Shown: positions 49,181 through 58,174, counted from the stretch's first letter. The stretch: 59,947 bases of DNA from Pseudomonadota bacterium (GCA_021781815.1 JAJXWB010000022.1:1-59947); one strand, 5' to 3'. Numbers and translations: made by a program. Notes: a model not told the origin generated them from the letters alone.

Positions 49181-49831
49181 TCATTTCTTTTCAAGATAAG
49201 GCGCCAGCGTCTTGTCGAGGCTGTCGGGCGAGATCTCGCCGTTGTGGCGGTCGCCGTTGATGAAGAAAGTCGGGGTCGAATCGATGCCGAATTTGTCGGC
49301 GCCGCGCTGCCTCACGTCCAGCACGTTCTGATACATCTGTTTGTCGTCGAGACATTTTTTGAATGCGTCGGAGCTGATTCCGGCCTGCTTGACCGTGTTT
49401 TCAAGCGCATCGAGCGGTTTGTCGACGAAGGCCCAGTTCCTCTGCTGGGTAAACAGCAGGTCAACGACGGCGGTGCGCTTGTCGCCGGAGCAGCGCGCCA
49501 GCATCGAGGCCGCCGCCGCCAGCGCGTCGAGCGGGAATTCGCGCAGGACAAACCGCGCCTTGCCGGTGTCGATGTAGTTCTTCTGCAGCAGCGGATAGGT
49601 TTCGGCGTGGAATGTCGCGCAATGCGTGCAGGTCATCGAGGCGTATTCGATGATCGTGATGGGCGCGTCGGCCTTGCCGATCCATACGTCCGGGAGGGCG
49701 TTGGGCGCCATCAGGTCCGACATCGGAATCTTGGCCGCGCCGGCGGCGAAGGCGAGCGAGGGGGCGAGCGCGGCCAGCGCTGCGGCGCCGATCAGGAGTT
49801 CGCGGCGCGGAATGTTCAGGAACTGGGTCAT
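49181..49831 (-). CDS. DsbA family oxidoreductase with CTHC active site
   Basis: A 216-residue exported thioredoxin-fold protein. The signal has a paired arginine (PRRELLIGAAALAALAP), Tat-like in look but short; the catalytic motif CTHC lies in EYASMTCTHCATFH, and the cis-proline loop is DSTPTFFING. It resembles DsbA/Com1-like proteins of Rhizobiales. The ATG at 49831 is taken; the longer open frame runs antisense to dciA. It lies 183 bases upstream of smc on the same strand. Confidence 0.9.
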   Translation of the reverse strand: MTQFLNIPRRELLIGAAALAALAPSLAFAAGAAKIPMSDLMAPNALPDVWIGKADAPITIIEYASMTCTHCATFHAETYPLLQKNYIDTGKARFVLREFPLDALAAAASMLARCSGDKRTAVVDLLFTQQRNWAFVDKPLDALENTVKQAGISSDAFKKCLDDKQMYQNVLDVRQRGADKFGIDSTPTFFINGDRHNGEISPDSLDKTLAPYLEKK

Positions 49832-49940
49832 CGTCGGTCCCGGGAGGAGCGTCCGGGCGGTGCAGCCGGTCGCTGTGAAAGGCAAGGCCAATATGAGGCC
49901 GAATATGGCAAATGCGAGGTCCGGGCAAGAGGCCGAAAGT

Positions 49941-50444
49941 TCAGCCCCGCCGTTGGGACAGGGCCGCCGTCCCAAGCCGCACCAGCGCGGCGCGCAGGGC
50001 TTCGTCCTCGATTCCTTCGGCCAGCGATTCGGCTTCGATGCGCGCGCGAGGGTTCGCGGGAGTCGGGCGCCGGGCGGCGGCTTGGCGCGGCCGGAACGGC
50101 TCCTGCCGCAGAGCGATCTTGCCGACGCACCTCCAGCCCAGATGCGCATTCACCCGCTCGATGATGAGGGGCGCGAGGTGCTGAATCTCGAGCCCGAAGC
50201 CAGGCGCAACGCGCAATTGCAGCGTGGCTGGCTCGGTCGCCCTGGTCGGGTCGCTTTTCGGCCCGCGTGGCGGCCAGCGCAACCGCGCCGGTTCGCTCAG
50301 GGACGCAATGCGCGCGCCGACGATCTCGGCCCAGTCGAGCACCAGCGTCGCTTGCGACATGCCGAGCTTCGCCACCAGCGGATCGAGCGTCGCAGGCAGG
50401 AAGTCGGCGAGGTGTCGCGCGCGAGGGCGGCGGGCGGGGAGCAT
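49941..50444 (-). CDS. DUF721 protein, DciA-like helicase loader
   Basis: A 167-residue protein of the DUF721 family, whose DciA members load the replicative helicase in bacteria without DnaC. The N-terminal block LADFLPATLDPLVAKLGM, the WAEIVGARIASLSEP strand and LQLRVAPGFGLEIQHLAPLI are the DUF721 core; the C-terminus is basic and probably disordered. The ATG at 50444 is chosen by fit; no clear Shine-Dalgarno is seen, and the long frame upstream is antisense to mutY. It is divergent from mutY, a common arrangement. Confidence 0.85.
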   Translation of the reverse strand: MLPARRPRARHLADFLPATLDPLVAKLGMSQATLVLDWAEIVGARIASLSEPARLRWPPRGPKSDPTRATEPATLQLRVAPGFGLEIQHLAPLIIERVNAHLGWRCVGKIALRQEPFRPRQAAARRPTPANPRARIEAESLAEGIEDEALRAALVRLGTAALSQRRG

Positions 50445-50612
50445 GAGAGAGATTAGCGCGTCTGCAGGCGGCGCGCGAGCGCCGTTGACGCCGGAGCCGC
50501 CCGCGACTGGCCGGACGCCTTGCAATCCCGGGTCGTCGACGGCGTCGCTGCCTATCGCTGCCGCCGCTCCGCGCTCGCCAGCCCGGGCAGCCATGATAGA
50601 TTGGCGCGACCC

Positions 50613-51674
50613 ATGCCCCCTGAATCCCTTCTCGCCGCCAAAATCCTCGCCTGGTATGACCGTCACGCCCGAAAGTTGCCCTGGCGTGCGCCGCCGGGCG
50701 CGTCGCCGGACCCATATGCCGTGTGGCTGTCGGAAGTCATGCTGCAACAGACCACGGTCGCGGCTGTCGGCCCGTATTTCCGTCGATTCCTCGCGCGCTG
50801 GCCGAATGTGGCCGCGCTCGCCGCCGCCCCGGACGATGAGGTCATGCGCGAATGGGCCGGTCTCGGCTATTACTCGCGCGCGCGAAATCTCGTCGCTTGC
50901 GCGCGCGCCGTGGCGGCGCGCGACGGCGCCTTTCCAGACACCGAAGACAGCCTGCGCGGCCTGCCGGGCGTTGGCCCTTACACGGCCGCGGCGATTGCTG
51001 CGATCGCTTTCGACCGTCGCGCCGTCGTCATCGATGGCAACGTCGAGCGCGTCGTTGCGCGCCTTTATGCAATCGAAACTCCGCTGCCGGCGGCCAAATC
51101 CGAAATCAGATCGCGTGCGGATGCGCTCACGCCGCGCCGCCGCGCCGGCGATTTTGCGCAGGCCATGATGGATCTGGGCGCGACCATCTGCACGCCGAAG
51201 CGCCCGGCGTGCGCGCGCTGTCCGCTGAGCGACGGCTGCGCGGCGAAGGAGATCGTCCCGGAGGGCTACCCGCGTCGGGCGCCGAAACGCGAACGGCCGG
51301 AGCGGAGCGGCGCCATTTTCGTCGCCACGCGCGCCGACGGCGCCGTTCTCGTCCGCACACGTCCGCCGCGAGGACTGCTCGGCGGCATGACGGAATTTCC
51401 AGGTTCGGAGTGGAGCGTGTCGTTCGATGCGCGGAGCGCGCGCGGAGCGGCCCCGCTCGCGCTCGCCTGGCGCGAGGCGACCGGCGAAGTGGCACATGTC
51501 TTCACGCATTTTTCGTTGCGGCTCGCGGTCTACCTGGCCGACGCGCAGGCCGATTGCGCTGCGCCGGATGGCTGCCGCTGGATCGCCGCGGACCGGCTGC
51601 ACATCGAAGCGTTGCCAACCCTGATGCGCAAGGTCGCTGCGCTGGCGGGTGTCGATGCGCGGCGCAGGAAATGA
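50613..51674 (+). CDS. mutY: A/G-specific adenine glycosylase
   Basis: MutY removes adenine mispaired with 8-oxoguanine. The 353 residues have the catalytic glutamate in SEVMLQQTTV, the helix-hairpin-helix GLPGVGPYTAAAI, the catalytic aspartate in VIDGNVERV and the iron-sulfur ligands C-x6-C-x2-C-x5-C (CTPKRPACARCPLSDGC). The C-terminal MutT-like recognition domain is present (GLLGGMTEFPGSEW, VFTHFSL). The ATG at 50613 is the family start; upstream codons do not match. Confidence 0.96.
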   Translation: MPPESLLAAKILAWYDRHARKLPWRAPPGASPDPYAVWLSEVMLQQTTVAAVGPYFRRFLARWPNVAALAAAPDDEVMREWAGLGYYSRARNLVACARAVAARDGAFPDTEDSLRGLPGVGPYTAAAIAAIAFDRRAVVIDGNVERVVARLYAIETPLPAAKSEIRSRADALTPRRRAGDFAQAMMDLGATICTPKRPACARCPLSDGCAAKEIVPEGYPRRAPKRERPERSGAIFVATRADGAVLVRTRPPRGLLGGMTEFPGSEWSVSFDARSARGAAPLALAWREATGEVAHVFTHFSLRLAVYLADAQADCAAPDGCRWIAADRLHIEALPTLMRKVAALAGVDARRRK

Positions 51675-51758
51675 TCGGCGACGCTTGCCTTGCCGACGTA
51701 GGGATGCAGGATAGCGGCGCGCGAGCGCGCATTGGCATCGACGGGGCGGGCGCTGGAT

Positions 51759-52025
51759 ATGGCGAGACGAAAGCCGGCGATCGAAGTGGAGATCACCGAG
51801 GGCGCCATTCGCGTCCGGCATGCAGGCCGCGCCCTGACGATCGCCGCCGCCTCGCCGCCGCCGGACGCCGATGGAAGTCCCGACTATATCGTGCGTCTCG
51901 ACGACATAGAGCATTGGGACGCTCCGCACGACGAAGCCGAGATCGACGTCGAGGAACTTCAACTCGTGCTCGCCGCAATCGAGGACGAATGCGACCGGCA
52001 CGGACTTAGCGTCGAATTCGATTGA
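51759..52025 (+). CDS. Small acidic protein, Imm74-like
   Basis: An 88-residue protein. Its pattern (EVEITEGAIRVRHAGRALTI, then SPDYIVRLDDIEHWDAPHDE and a final amphipathic helix with GLSVEFD) resembles the Imm74 group of small putative immunity proteins, but I hold this loosely. No toxin gene lies near. The ATG 51759 is chosen; an upstream start at 51732 is possible. Its 3' end overlaps the end of the convergent rhomboid gene by 20 bases. Confidence 0.55.
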   Translation: MARRKPAIEVEITEGAIRVRHAGRALTIAAASPPPDADGSPDYIVRLDDIEHWDAPHDEAEIDVEELQLVLAAIEDECDRHGLSVEFD

Positions 52026-52737
52026 ATGGCCTGGCGTCGCTCCACGGGCTGACGAACGTCGTCTGTTCGACGCAGTCGAGCAGACGCACGCCCGGCCGGC
52101 GCAGGACGACGATCAGCGCGGCGCCCGCCGCCAGCCCGCCGATATGCGCCCACCACGCCGTATTGCCGGCGTCCGGCGTCAATACATGCCAGACCTGGAG
52201 CGCCGACCACATCAGGATCACCCACATGGCGCGCACTGGCACGACCCTGATGAAAACAAGCACGCGCACATGCGCGCACGGGCGGATCATGAGATAGGCG
52301 GCCATCACCCCGGCGATTGCTCCCGACGCGCCGATCAGCGGCTCGTCCGGCATGGAAGAGAATTGACAATAGACGAGAGCGGCGACAACTCCGCAGGCGA
52401 GATAGAAAAGGACGAAGCGGGCATGGCCGACCGCGTCCTCGATGTTGTCGCCGAAGATCCAGAGGAACAGCATGTTGCCGAAAATGTGCGCGAAGCCGCC
52501 ATGCAGGAACATATACGTCAGGAGCGGAAAGAAATGTTGCAGAGCGTCGCCGCCTTGCGATGCGAAGACGATGTCGGGAACGACGCCCCAGCGTCGCTCG
52601 AACGGAATATCCGCCGTCCCGCCGACCGAAAGTCGCCAGACGAAAACGAGAATGTTCAGCGCGACGATCGCATAGGTGACGATGGGCGGCGCGGCGCGCG
52701 CGGTCGGGGCGTCGTCGGAGAGAGGAATTAGAACCAT
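52006..52737 (-). CDS. Rhomboid family intramembrane serine protease
   Basis: A 243-residue membrane protein with six to seven helices. The catalytic serine is in GASGAIAGVMAAY and the histidine in WWAHIGGLAAG; the FLHGGFAHIFGNMLFLWIFG stretch holds the HxxxN oxyanion region. These are the rhomboid signatures; the substrate is unknown. The ATG at 52737 (MVLIPLSDD) fits the family; the longer open frame overlaps the divergent promoter at 52805, so it is rejected. Confidence 0.93.
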   Translation of the reverse strand: MVLIPLSDDAPTARAAPPIVTYAIVALNILVFVWRLSVGGTADIPFERRWGVVPDIVFASQGGDALQHFFPLLTYMFLHGGFAHIFGNMLFLWIFGDNIEDAVGHARFVLFYLACGVVAALVYCQFSSMPDEPLIGASGAIAGVMAAYLMIRPCAHVRVLVFIRVVPVRAMWVILMWSALQVWHVLTPDAGNTAWWAHIGGLAAGAALIVVLRRPGVRLLDCVEQTTFVSPWSDARPFNRIRR

Positions 52738-52804
52738 GGGCGCGGGCAAATCGGGAGGACGCGCGATCTTACAGGCAAAGGCTGCCCGCGCTAACCGCGC
52801 GCGA

Positions 52805-52833
52805 TTGCGCGGGCGCGAGCGCATCATTATAAA
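52805..52833 (+). promoter_or_regulatory. Sigma-70-type promoter of the cobalamin-controlled transporter
   Basis: TTGCGC at 52805-52810, a 17-base spacer, and TATAAA at 52828-52833. The -10 matches five of six consensus bases and the -35 four of six. Its position directly before the riboswitch supports the call. Confidence 0.7.
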
Positions 52834-52837
52834 CGGC

Positions 52838-53004
52838 TGACGGTTCCCTTCGGGGACTAACAGGGAACGCGGCGCGAGCGAAAGCTCTCATCCGCGGCTG
52901 CCCCCGCAACTGTGAGCGACGAGCCTGCCGTCACGCATGACCACTGGGGAAACCTGGGAAGGTCGGCGGCAGGCGATGACCCGCAAGCCAGGAGACCTGC
53001 CGTC
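52838..53004 (+). ncRNA. Cobalamin (B12) riboswitch
   Basis: The conserved core elements appear in the right order: GGGAACGCGG, then GCGGCTGCCCCCGCAACTGT, CCACTGGG, CCTGGGAAGG and the B12 box AAGCCAGGAGACCTGCCG at about 52985-53002. Outer P1 arms GACGG/CCGTC close it at 52838 and 53004. In this class adenosylcobalamin usually represses the downstream gene, here a nickel/cobalt permease, which fits feedback on cobalt uptake when B12 is plentiful. Confidence 0.95.
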
Positions 53005-53065
53005 GTCGCGCCGCGCGTCCTGCTGGGATGAGCGGACTGTTTGGCTCCGTGCATGCGAGGGTGTC

Positions 53066-54130
53066 ATGCCTGGTTTTCTGCCTTCCCTGCCGTTGGCTGG
53101 CGGCGGCGCTTTGCGTCGTCGCGTCATTTTTCTTCTTGGGGCGCTGATCGCCGCCAACGTGCTGGTCTGGATCTGGGCCGCTACGGTTCTGCATGGTCAC
53201 GCCGCGCTGCTTGGCTCGGCCATGCTGGCCTATACGTTCGGCCTGCGTCACGCTGTGGACGCCGACCACATAGCCGCCGTCGACAACGCTACGCGAAAAT
53301 TTATGCAGATGGGACAGCGGCCGGTCGCCGCCGGCCTGTTCTTTTCGCTTGGCCATTCGACCGTTGTTGTGCTCATGTCGATAGCGGTCGGCGTGGCGAC
53401 TGCCGCTGCCAGTTCGCGGTTCGCTCATTTTAAAGCCATTGGATCGATAGTCGGCGCCGGCGCCTCCGCATTTTTCCTGCTGCTCCTGGCGCTGTTTAAC
53501 GTGCTCGTGCTGATTTCGGTCTGGCGCACGTTTCGCGCGGTCAGGCGCGGCGAGGCGTTCTGCGAGGACGATTTCGACATCCTGCTCAACAGCCGCGGTT
53601 TTCTCGCGCGTCTGTTCCGTCCTCTGTTCGGCATGGTGACGAAGAGTTGGCACCTGTTTCCGATCGGCTTCCTGTTCGGCCTCGGCTTCGACACCGCAAC
53701 AGAAGTCGCGTTGCTTGGCATTGCGGCGACCGAGAGCGCCAATGGCGCGTCGTTCTGGGTGCTGCTTGTGTTTCCCGCGCTGTTCACGGCGGGCATGTCG
53801 CTGATCGACGCCGCAGACGGGATATTGATGCTCGGCGCCTATGGCTGGGCGTTCATGAAGCCGGTCCGCAAGCTCTATTATAATCTCACGATCACCGCGG
53901 TCTCGGTGCTGGTCGCGGCTCTCATTGGCGGTGTCGAGACGCTCGGGCTCATCGGCCGCGGACTGGCTCTCGATGGCTCGTTCTGGGAGGCTGTCGCCAT
54001 GATCAACGAGGGATTCGGGGCGCTCGGCTACGTCATCATCGGCGTGTTCGCGTTGAGCTGGATCGCGTCGGCGCTGATATACCGTTTCATGGGCCTGGAC
54101 GACGTGGAGATCCGCACCGCGCAGGGGTGA
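53066..54130 (+). CDS. NiCoT family nickel/cobalt permease
   Basis: A 354-residue membrane permease of the HoxN/NixA/NicT family with about eight helices. The metal-binding signature RHAVDADHIAAVDN is in helix II, followed by LGFDTATEVALL and LFTAGMSLIDAADGILMLGAYGWA, all of which define the family. Control by a cobalamin riboswitch indicates that cobalt is the physiologically relevant ion for B12 synthesis, although nickel is not excluded. The ATG at 53066 follows the riboswitch by 61 bases; the open frame upstream runs through the RNA element. Confidence 0.93.
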   Translation: MPGFLPSLPLAGGGALRRRVIFLLGALIAANVLVWIWAATVLHGHAALLGSAMLAYTFGLRHAVDADHIAAVDNATRKFMQMGQRPVAAGLFFSLGHSTVVVLMSIAVGVATAAASSRFAHFKAIGSIVGAGASAFFLLLLALFNVLVLISVWRTFRAVRRGEAFCEDDFDILLNSRGFLARLFRPLFGMVTKSWHLFPIGFLFGLGFDTATEVALLGIAATESANGASFWVLLVFPALFTAGMSLIDAADGILMLGAYGWAFMKPVRKLYYNLTITAVSVLVAALIGGVETLGLIGRGLALDGSFWEAVAMINEGFGALGYVIIGVFALSWIASALIYRFMGLDDVEIRTAQG

Positions 54131-54142
54131 GCGCGGTCGGCG

Positions 54143-55327
54143 TCATTCGCCGGCGGCGCGCAGGGACTCACGCATGATCGCGCGCAGCGTGTCGATCGGG
54201 CGCAGTTGCGCGCCGTCCTCGAAATGCCAGAAGGTCCAGCCGTTGCAGGCGGGCAACCCCTGCGCCAATGCGCCGGTCTTGTGGATCGAACCGACGATGT
54301 TGCTGTCGAGCGCGATTGCGCCATCGGCGCGCACCATGGCGCGAAAACGGCGGCGTTCGTCTGTCAGCGCCGTTCCAGGCGAGATCAGTCCGGCCTCGAC
54401 GACGGAGGCAAAGGCGATGCGCGGCTCGGAGCGCTTCGACGGCGCCAGCGCCAGCGCGCCGGCAGGCAATGGCTCGACCGATTCGATGCGCTTGCGCGCC
54501 GCCGCCGCATAGGTCTTGTCCTGCTCCACGCCGATGAAATGCCGGCCCATGCGGCGCGCCACCGCGCCTGTAGTGCCCGTGCCGAAGAAGGGGTCGAGAA
54601 CCGTGTCGCCGGCGTTGGAGGCGGCCAGCATGATGCGCGCCAGCAGCGCCTCGGGTTTTTGTGTCGGATGAACCTTGCGGCCCGCCGCGTCCTTCAGCCG
54701 TTCGCCGCCGGTGCAGATCGGCAGATACCAGTCGGAGCGGACCTGGCAATCTTCATTGCCTGCCTTCAGCGCCTCGTAATTGAACGTGTAGGATTTGGTG
54801 GTCGCGTCGCGCGCGGCCCAGATCATGGTCTCGTGCGCGTTTGTGAAGCGGCGCCCGCGAAAATTCGGCATCGGGTTGGCCTTGCGCCACACGATGTCGT
54901 TGAGGATCCAGAATCCGAGATCCTGCATGATCGCGCCGACGCGAAAAATGTTGTGATAGGAGCCGATGACGAAGATGGTCGCGTCCGGTTTCATCGCGCG
55001 CCGCGCAGCCGCAAGCCAGCCGCGCGTGAAGCTGTCGTAGTCGGAGAACGAGGCGAACTTGTCCCAGGCGTCGTCGACGGCGTCGACCATGCTCTGGTCC
55101 GGCCGCGACAGGGCGCCTTCGAGCTGCAGATTGTAGGGCGGATCTGCGAAGACGAGATCGGCGCAGCCAGATGGTAAACGCTGCAACTCGGCGATGCAGT
55201 CGCCGATGAGAATTTCATCCTTCGGCGTGGCGCGTTGCACGCCGGGGAAGCGTGGCGCCGAAGTCCCAGTACGCGAAACCTGAATCTGGGCCTTCGGGCT
55301 AGCCGCCCCGGCACGTGCGCTACGCAT
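54143..55327 (-). CDS. ccrM: Adenine-N6 DNA methyltransferase, CcrM type (GANTC)
   Basis: CcrM methylates adenine in GANTC and marks the cell cycle in Alphaproteobacteria. The 394 residues contain the catalytic DPPYNLQL near residue 62, the AdoMet motif FFGTGTTG, and a C-terminal extension (from about 290; SLIHKTG-like [18 protein letters not shown]) typical of the CcrM RAMA domain. It is longer than the 358-residue Caulobacter enzyme by an N-terminal extension. It lies 182 bases downstream of rnhB, on the same strand. A CtrA-like site lies upstream. Confidence 0.95.
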   Translation of the reverse strand: MRSARAGAASPKAQIQVSRTGTSAPRFPGVQRATPKDEILIGDCIAELQRLPSGCADLVFADPPYNLQLEGALSRPDQSMVDAVDDAWDKFASFSDYDSFTRGWLAAARRAMKPDATIFVIGSYHNIFRVGAIMQDLGFWILNDIVWRKANPMPNFRGRRFTNAHETMIWAARDATTKSYTFNYEALKAGNEDCQVRSDWYLPICTGGERLKDAAGRKVHPTQKPEALLARIMLAASNAGDTVLDPFFGTGTTGAVARRMGRHFIGVEQDKTYAAAARKRIESVEPLPAGALALAPSKRSEPRIAFASVVEAGLISPGTALTDERRRFRAMVRADGAIALDSNIVGSIHKTGALAQGLPACNGWTFWHFEDGAQLRPIDTLRAIMRESLRAAGE

Positions 55328-55484
55328 GAACTCTTACCGGTTACGCCACCAACACGCGCACTATGCGGCAGCGAGGTAAAAGCCGGGTTTAGGAGGGGAG
55401 TGAATTCCTGTCCCTTTTCTGGACGGTTGCGTTAAGAAAATGCCTAAATTTTTCAATAATTTGATGCCGGCTACCGCAGGCGGG

Positions 55485-55499
55485 TTAAGGCGAGGTTAG
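55485..55499. promoter_or_regulatory. CtrA-like binding site between rnhB and ccrM
   Basis: TTAA at 55485-55488 and TTAG at 55496-55499 are separated by exactly 7 bases, matching the CtrA box TTAA-N7-TTAA at seven of eight positions. A second, imperfect pair with 8-base spacing (TTAA ... CTAA) lies near 55433-55448 in an unusually AT-rich stretch. CtrA controls ccrM in Caulobacter, which makes the match plausible; binding here is inference. Confidence 0.5.
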
Positions 55500-55509
55500 C
55501 AGCCGCGCC

Positions 55510-56124
55510 TCACAGCCCCAGTTCATGCTGTCGCAGCGGCGAAAATGTCATGCGATGTTGTGGGCACGGGCCATATTTCTGAAGCGCGGCGAGGTGACGC
55601 GCCGTCGCGTATCCGGCATGTCGCTCGAATCCGTAAACGGGATGGCGCGCGCCGAGTCGCGCCATCAGGCGGTCGCGCAGCACTTTGGCGACGATCGAGG
55701 CGGCGGCGATCGAGACCGACTGGGAATCGCCCTTCACGAGCGGGGTCGCCGGGCAGGGCAGGCCGGTCGGCGGATCGTCGCCATCGATCAGAATGTGCGC
55801 TGGCGGTAGCGCGAGCCCGCTTGCGGCGCGGCGCATGGCCAGATGCGTCGCCTGCCGGATGTTGATCGCATCGATTTCGCGCGCCGAGGCGAGGCCGAAG
55901 GAAACGGCCAGAGCGCGGTCAAATATGTCCTCGAACAGGGCGTAGCGCGCCTTCGCCGACAGCGCCTTCGAATCGTCGACGCCTCGGGGCAGCCGTCTGC
56001 TGTCGAGAATGACGATTGCTGCGCAGACCGGCCCGGCCAGCGGACCGCGGCCAACCTCGTCCATGCCGGCGACATGGCCTGAACATTGAGCGATCACGCG
56101 CTTCTCGAATTTGAAATGCGGCAA
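55510..56124 (-). CDS. rnhB: Ribonuclease HII
   Basis: RNase HII removes single ribonucleotides and RNA primers from DNA. The 204-residue protein has the active-site set: the Asp-Glu of GMDEVGRGPLAGP, an aspartate in ILIDGDDPP and the SIAAASIVAKVLRDRLM block, and a C-terminal HAGYATARH element. It lies upstream of ccrM on the same strand, as in Caulobacter and many Rhizobiales. Confidence 0.96.
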   Translation of the reverse strand: MPHFKFEKRVIAQCSGHVAGMDEVGRGPLAGPVCAAIVILDSRRLPRGVDDSKALSAKARYALFEDIFDRALAVSFGLASAREIDAINIRQATHLAMRRAASGLALPPAHILIDGDDPPTGLPCPATPLVKGDSQSVSIAAASIVAKVLRDRLMARLGARHPVYGFERHAGYATARHLAALQKYGPCPQHRMTFSPLRQHELGL

Positions 56125-56279
56125 GGCGACGTCCCGGCGCGACTCTGACGGCTCCCTTCCTAGCGCGGCGGCAGGGCGGCGGCGAGCAGGAGGGCGGCAG
56201 GAGTTGCGCCCCGCGGTGGCGTTTATCGTTAATCGAAAGTAAATAGGCGGGGAATGATGGGGGCTGCTGGAGCGGACAA

Positions 56280-56777
56280 ATGGATCAGATCGTCGGTCAG
56301 ACTATGCAGGACAAGGCCCTGGCGGCTGGAGCAGAATCTCGAATCGCCGCCGTGTCGGCGCCGGAAATTCAGGATTCCGGCCGCAATGCTGTCTTCGCCG
56401 CCCTCGTGAAAGGCGATTCGGACATAACCGGCCTCGTCGCCTATTCGATCTTCAAACAGAACGAACTCGACTGGTTGTCCGAATTCAGGAAGGCGCGCGA
56501 CCGCGATCCGACGGAAGCGGAAGCCGACGCATATATTATCGGCGAAAGCACGCCGCGACGCCTTGCGACCTATCGCCACCTCGCCGACGCCACATTGGCG
56601 GGCAGGGGGCCGGACATCGCCGATGGCGGCGCGTCGTCCGGCGGCGCGGGGACGATGCTCGCGTCCCGCGCCAAGCCGTCCGGCGGCCTCGGCGTCTCGA
56701 CCGCCCTCTATATCCTCATCGCGATCGGCGTGCTGGTCGCCGTCTATTTCGCCGCACGCTACGGCGCGGCGAAATAG
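56280..56777 (+). CDS. Predicted tail-anchored membrane protein of unknown function
   Basis: A 165-residue protein with a charged helical middle (FKQNELDWLSEFRKARDRDP, then TEAEADAYIIGESTPRRLATYRHLADATLAG), a Gly/Ser linker and a single C-terminal membrane helix (TALYILIAIGVLVAVYFAARYG) ending in GAAK. There is no signal peptide, so it is probably C-tail anchored with the bulk in the cytosol. It may belong to an uncharacterised alphaproteobacterial family. It converges on the radical SAM gene with 6 bases between stops. Confidence 0.7.
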   Translation: MDQIVGQTMQDKALAAGAESRIAAVSAPEIQDSGRNAVFAALVKGDSDITGLVAYSIFKQNELDWLSEFRKARDRDPTEAEADAYIIGESTPRRLATYRHLADATLAGRGPDIADGGASSGGAGTMLASRAKPSGGLGVSTALYILIAIGVLVAVYFAARYGAAK

Positions 56778-56783
56778 GGCGCT

Positions 56784-57962
56784 TCAAAACAGGCAAAGCT
56801 GCCGGCCCGCGCGGGCCGGCGGCGCGAAAAGGTCTGTTCGCAGGCGCGCGCGCGACCTGGAGAAGCCGATCTTTTCGACCGCTATCTCGAACCGGCGCCC
56901 GATCATCCAGGCATAGGGGCCAGTTCCGCTCATCCGCTTGCCGAAAGCCGCATCGTATAGCCTGCCCTCGCGCACGTCGCGCACCAGCGACAGCACATGC
57001 CGCGCCTTGGCCGGATAATGCTCGACCAGCCATTCGCTGAACAGGTCGCGTACTTCGAGCGGCAGGCGCAGCATGATGTATCCGGCCTCGCGCGCGCCGC
57101 GCGCATGGGCGCGTGTCAGAATGGTCTCGATCTCCGCCTCGTTGATGGCGGGGATGATCGGCGCCACCATCACGCCGGTCGGAACGCCAGCCTCCGCCAG
57201 CCTCTCGATCGTCTCCAGCCGCCGTTCCGGCGCGGCTGCGCGCGGCTCCATTTTACGCGCCAGAGCCGGATCGAGCGTGGTCACCGAAATGGCGACCTTC
57301 GCCAGCCCCTTGGCCGCCATTGGCGCCAGCAGGTCGATGTCGCGTTGCACGAGCGCCGATTTGGTGACGATGCAGACCGGGTGGTTCGCTGCGGAGAGAA
57401 CCTCCAGCAATGCGCGCATCGTCCGGCGCCCGCGCTCGATCGGCTGGTAGGGGTCGGTGTTGGCGCCGATCGCGATCGGCTTGCACTGATACTTTGGCGC
57501 GGCGAGTTCTCGCTGCAGCAGCGCGGCGGCGCCGTCCTTCACGAACAGCTTCGTTTCGAAATCGAGCCCGGGCGACAGGCCCATATAGGCGTGGGTCGGG
57601 CGCGCGAAACAATAAACGCAGCCGTGCTCGCAGCCGCGATATGGATTGATCGACCGGTCGAACGGAACATCCGGCGAATTATTGCGCGTGATGATGTTTC
57701 GGGCGCGCTCGACATGGACCTCCGTGCGCAGCGCCTCAATTGCGTCGAGCGTATCCCAGCCGGTGTCGGTTTCGACCCGCGTCTCGCTTTCGAAGCGTCC
57801 GCTCCTGTTGCTTGTGGCGCCCCGACCCCGCCTGCGCTCTTTGGCGAGGGCGTCCGGTTCGATGACGCGCACGTCGCCATGGGCGCCGAGAAGGGCGCGA
57901 GGATCGCGCGGTTTGACGCGGACCTGTTCAAAACCTGCGCTTTCCGCAGCAATGCGACCCAT
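56784..57962 (-). CDS. PA0069 family radical SAM protein
   Basis: A 392-residue radical SAM enzyme of the PA0069/SplB-related group. The cluster cysteines are in YRGCEHGCVYCFARPTHAY, a C-x3-C-x2-C motif; further blocks are GANTDPYQPIERGR, CIVTKSALVQRDID and VSVTTLDPALARKMEPR-like. The ATG at 57962 has an ideal GAGGAGG five bases upstream; the 50 codons before it are discarded. Its reaction is unknown. Confidence 0.92.
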   Translation of the reverse strand: MGRIAAESAGFEQVRVKPRDPRALLGAHGDVRVIEPDALAKERRRGRGATSNRSGRFESETRVETDTGWDTLDAIEALRTEVHVERARNIITRNNSPDVPFDRSINPYRGCEHGCVYCFARPTHAYMGLSPGLDFETKLFVKDGAAALLQRELAAPKYQCKPIAIGANTDPYQPIERGRRTMRALLEVLSAANHPVCIVTKSALVQRDIDLLAPMAAKGLAKVAISVTTLDPALARKMEPRAAAPERRLETIERLAEAGVPTGVMVAPIIPAINEAEIETILTRAHARGAREAGYIMLRLPLEVRDLFSEWLVEHYPAKARHVLSLVRDVREGRLYDAAFGKRMSGTGPYAWMIGRRFEIAVEKIGFSRSRARLRTDLFAPPARAGRQLCLF

Positions 57963-58174
57963 AGCGGCCTCCTCGCGCCCTTTACGCCAACTGCCGGAAA
58001 CGCGGAACGCGACACGCCACAAACGAAGATCGATACCCTGAACGCATCGGGAACGTGAGAACAAATAAAGAACATCGATAGGGCCTGTCAAGCCCGAAAG
58101 CGCGGCGTCCACGCCCAGGCCGGCGCCTGCGAAAAGGGCGCCGGACTTTTCGGCCGCGATGCTAAAGAGCCGGA

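Larger units (their letters stand above)
52738..53065. other. Regulatory region between the rhomboid and Ni/Co transporter genes
   Basis: This 328-base stretch has no gene. It contains a consensus-like promoter (52805-52833) and a cobalamin riboswitch (52838-53004), both on the plus strand and feeding the transporter. The remaining 61 bases before the ATG may hold the expression platform, but I could not define a terminator or a sequestering stem. Confidence 0.7.

Noticed and set aside
47834-50164. 776-codon plus-strand frame across smc and the DsbA-like gene
   Set aside because: It spans two well-supported minus-strand genes and their intergenic gap and has no domain.
50445-52001. N-terminal extension of the DciA-like frame
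   Set aside because: It runs antisense through mutY, and the DUF721 domain starts right after the ATG at 50444.
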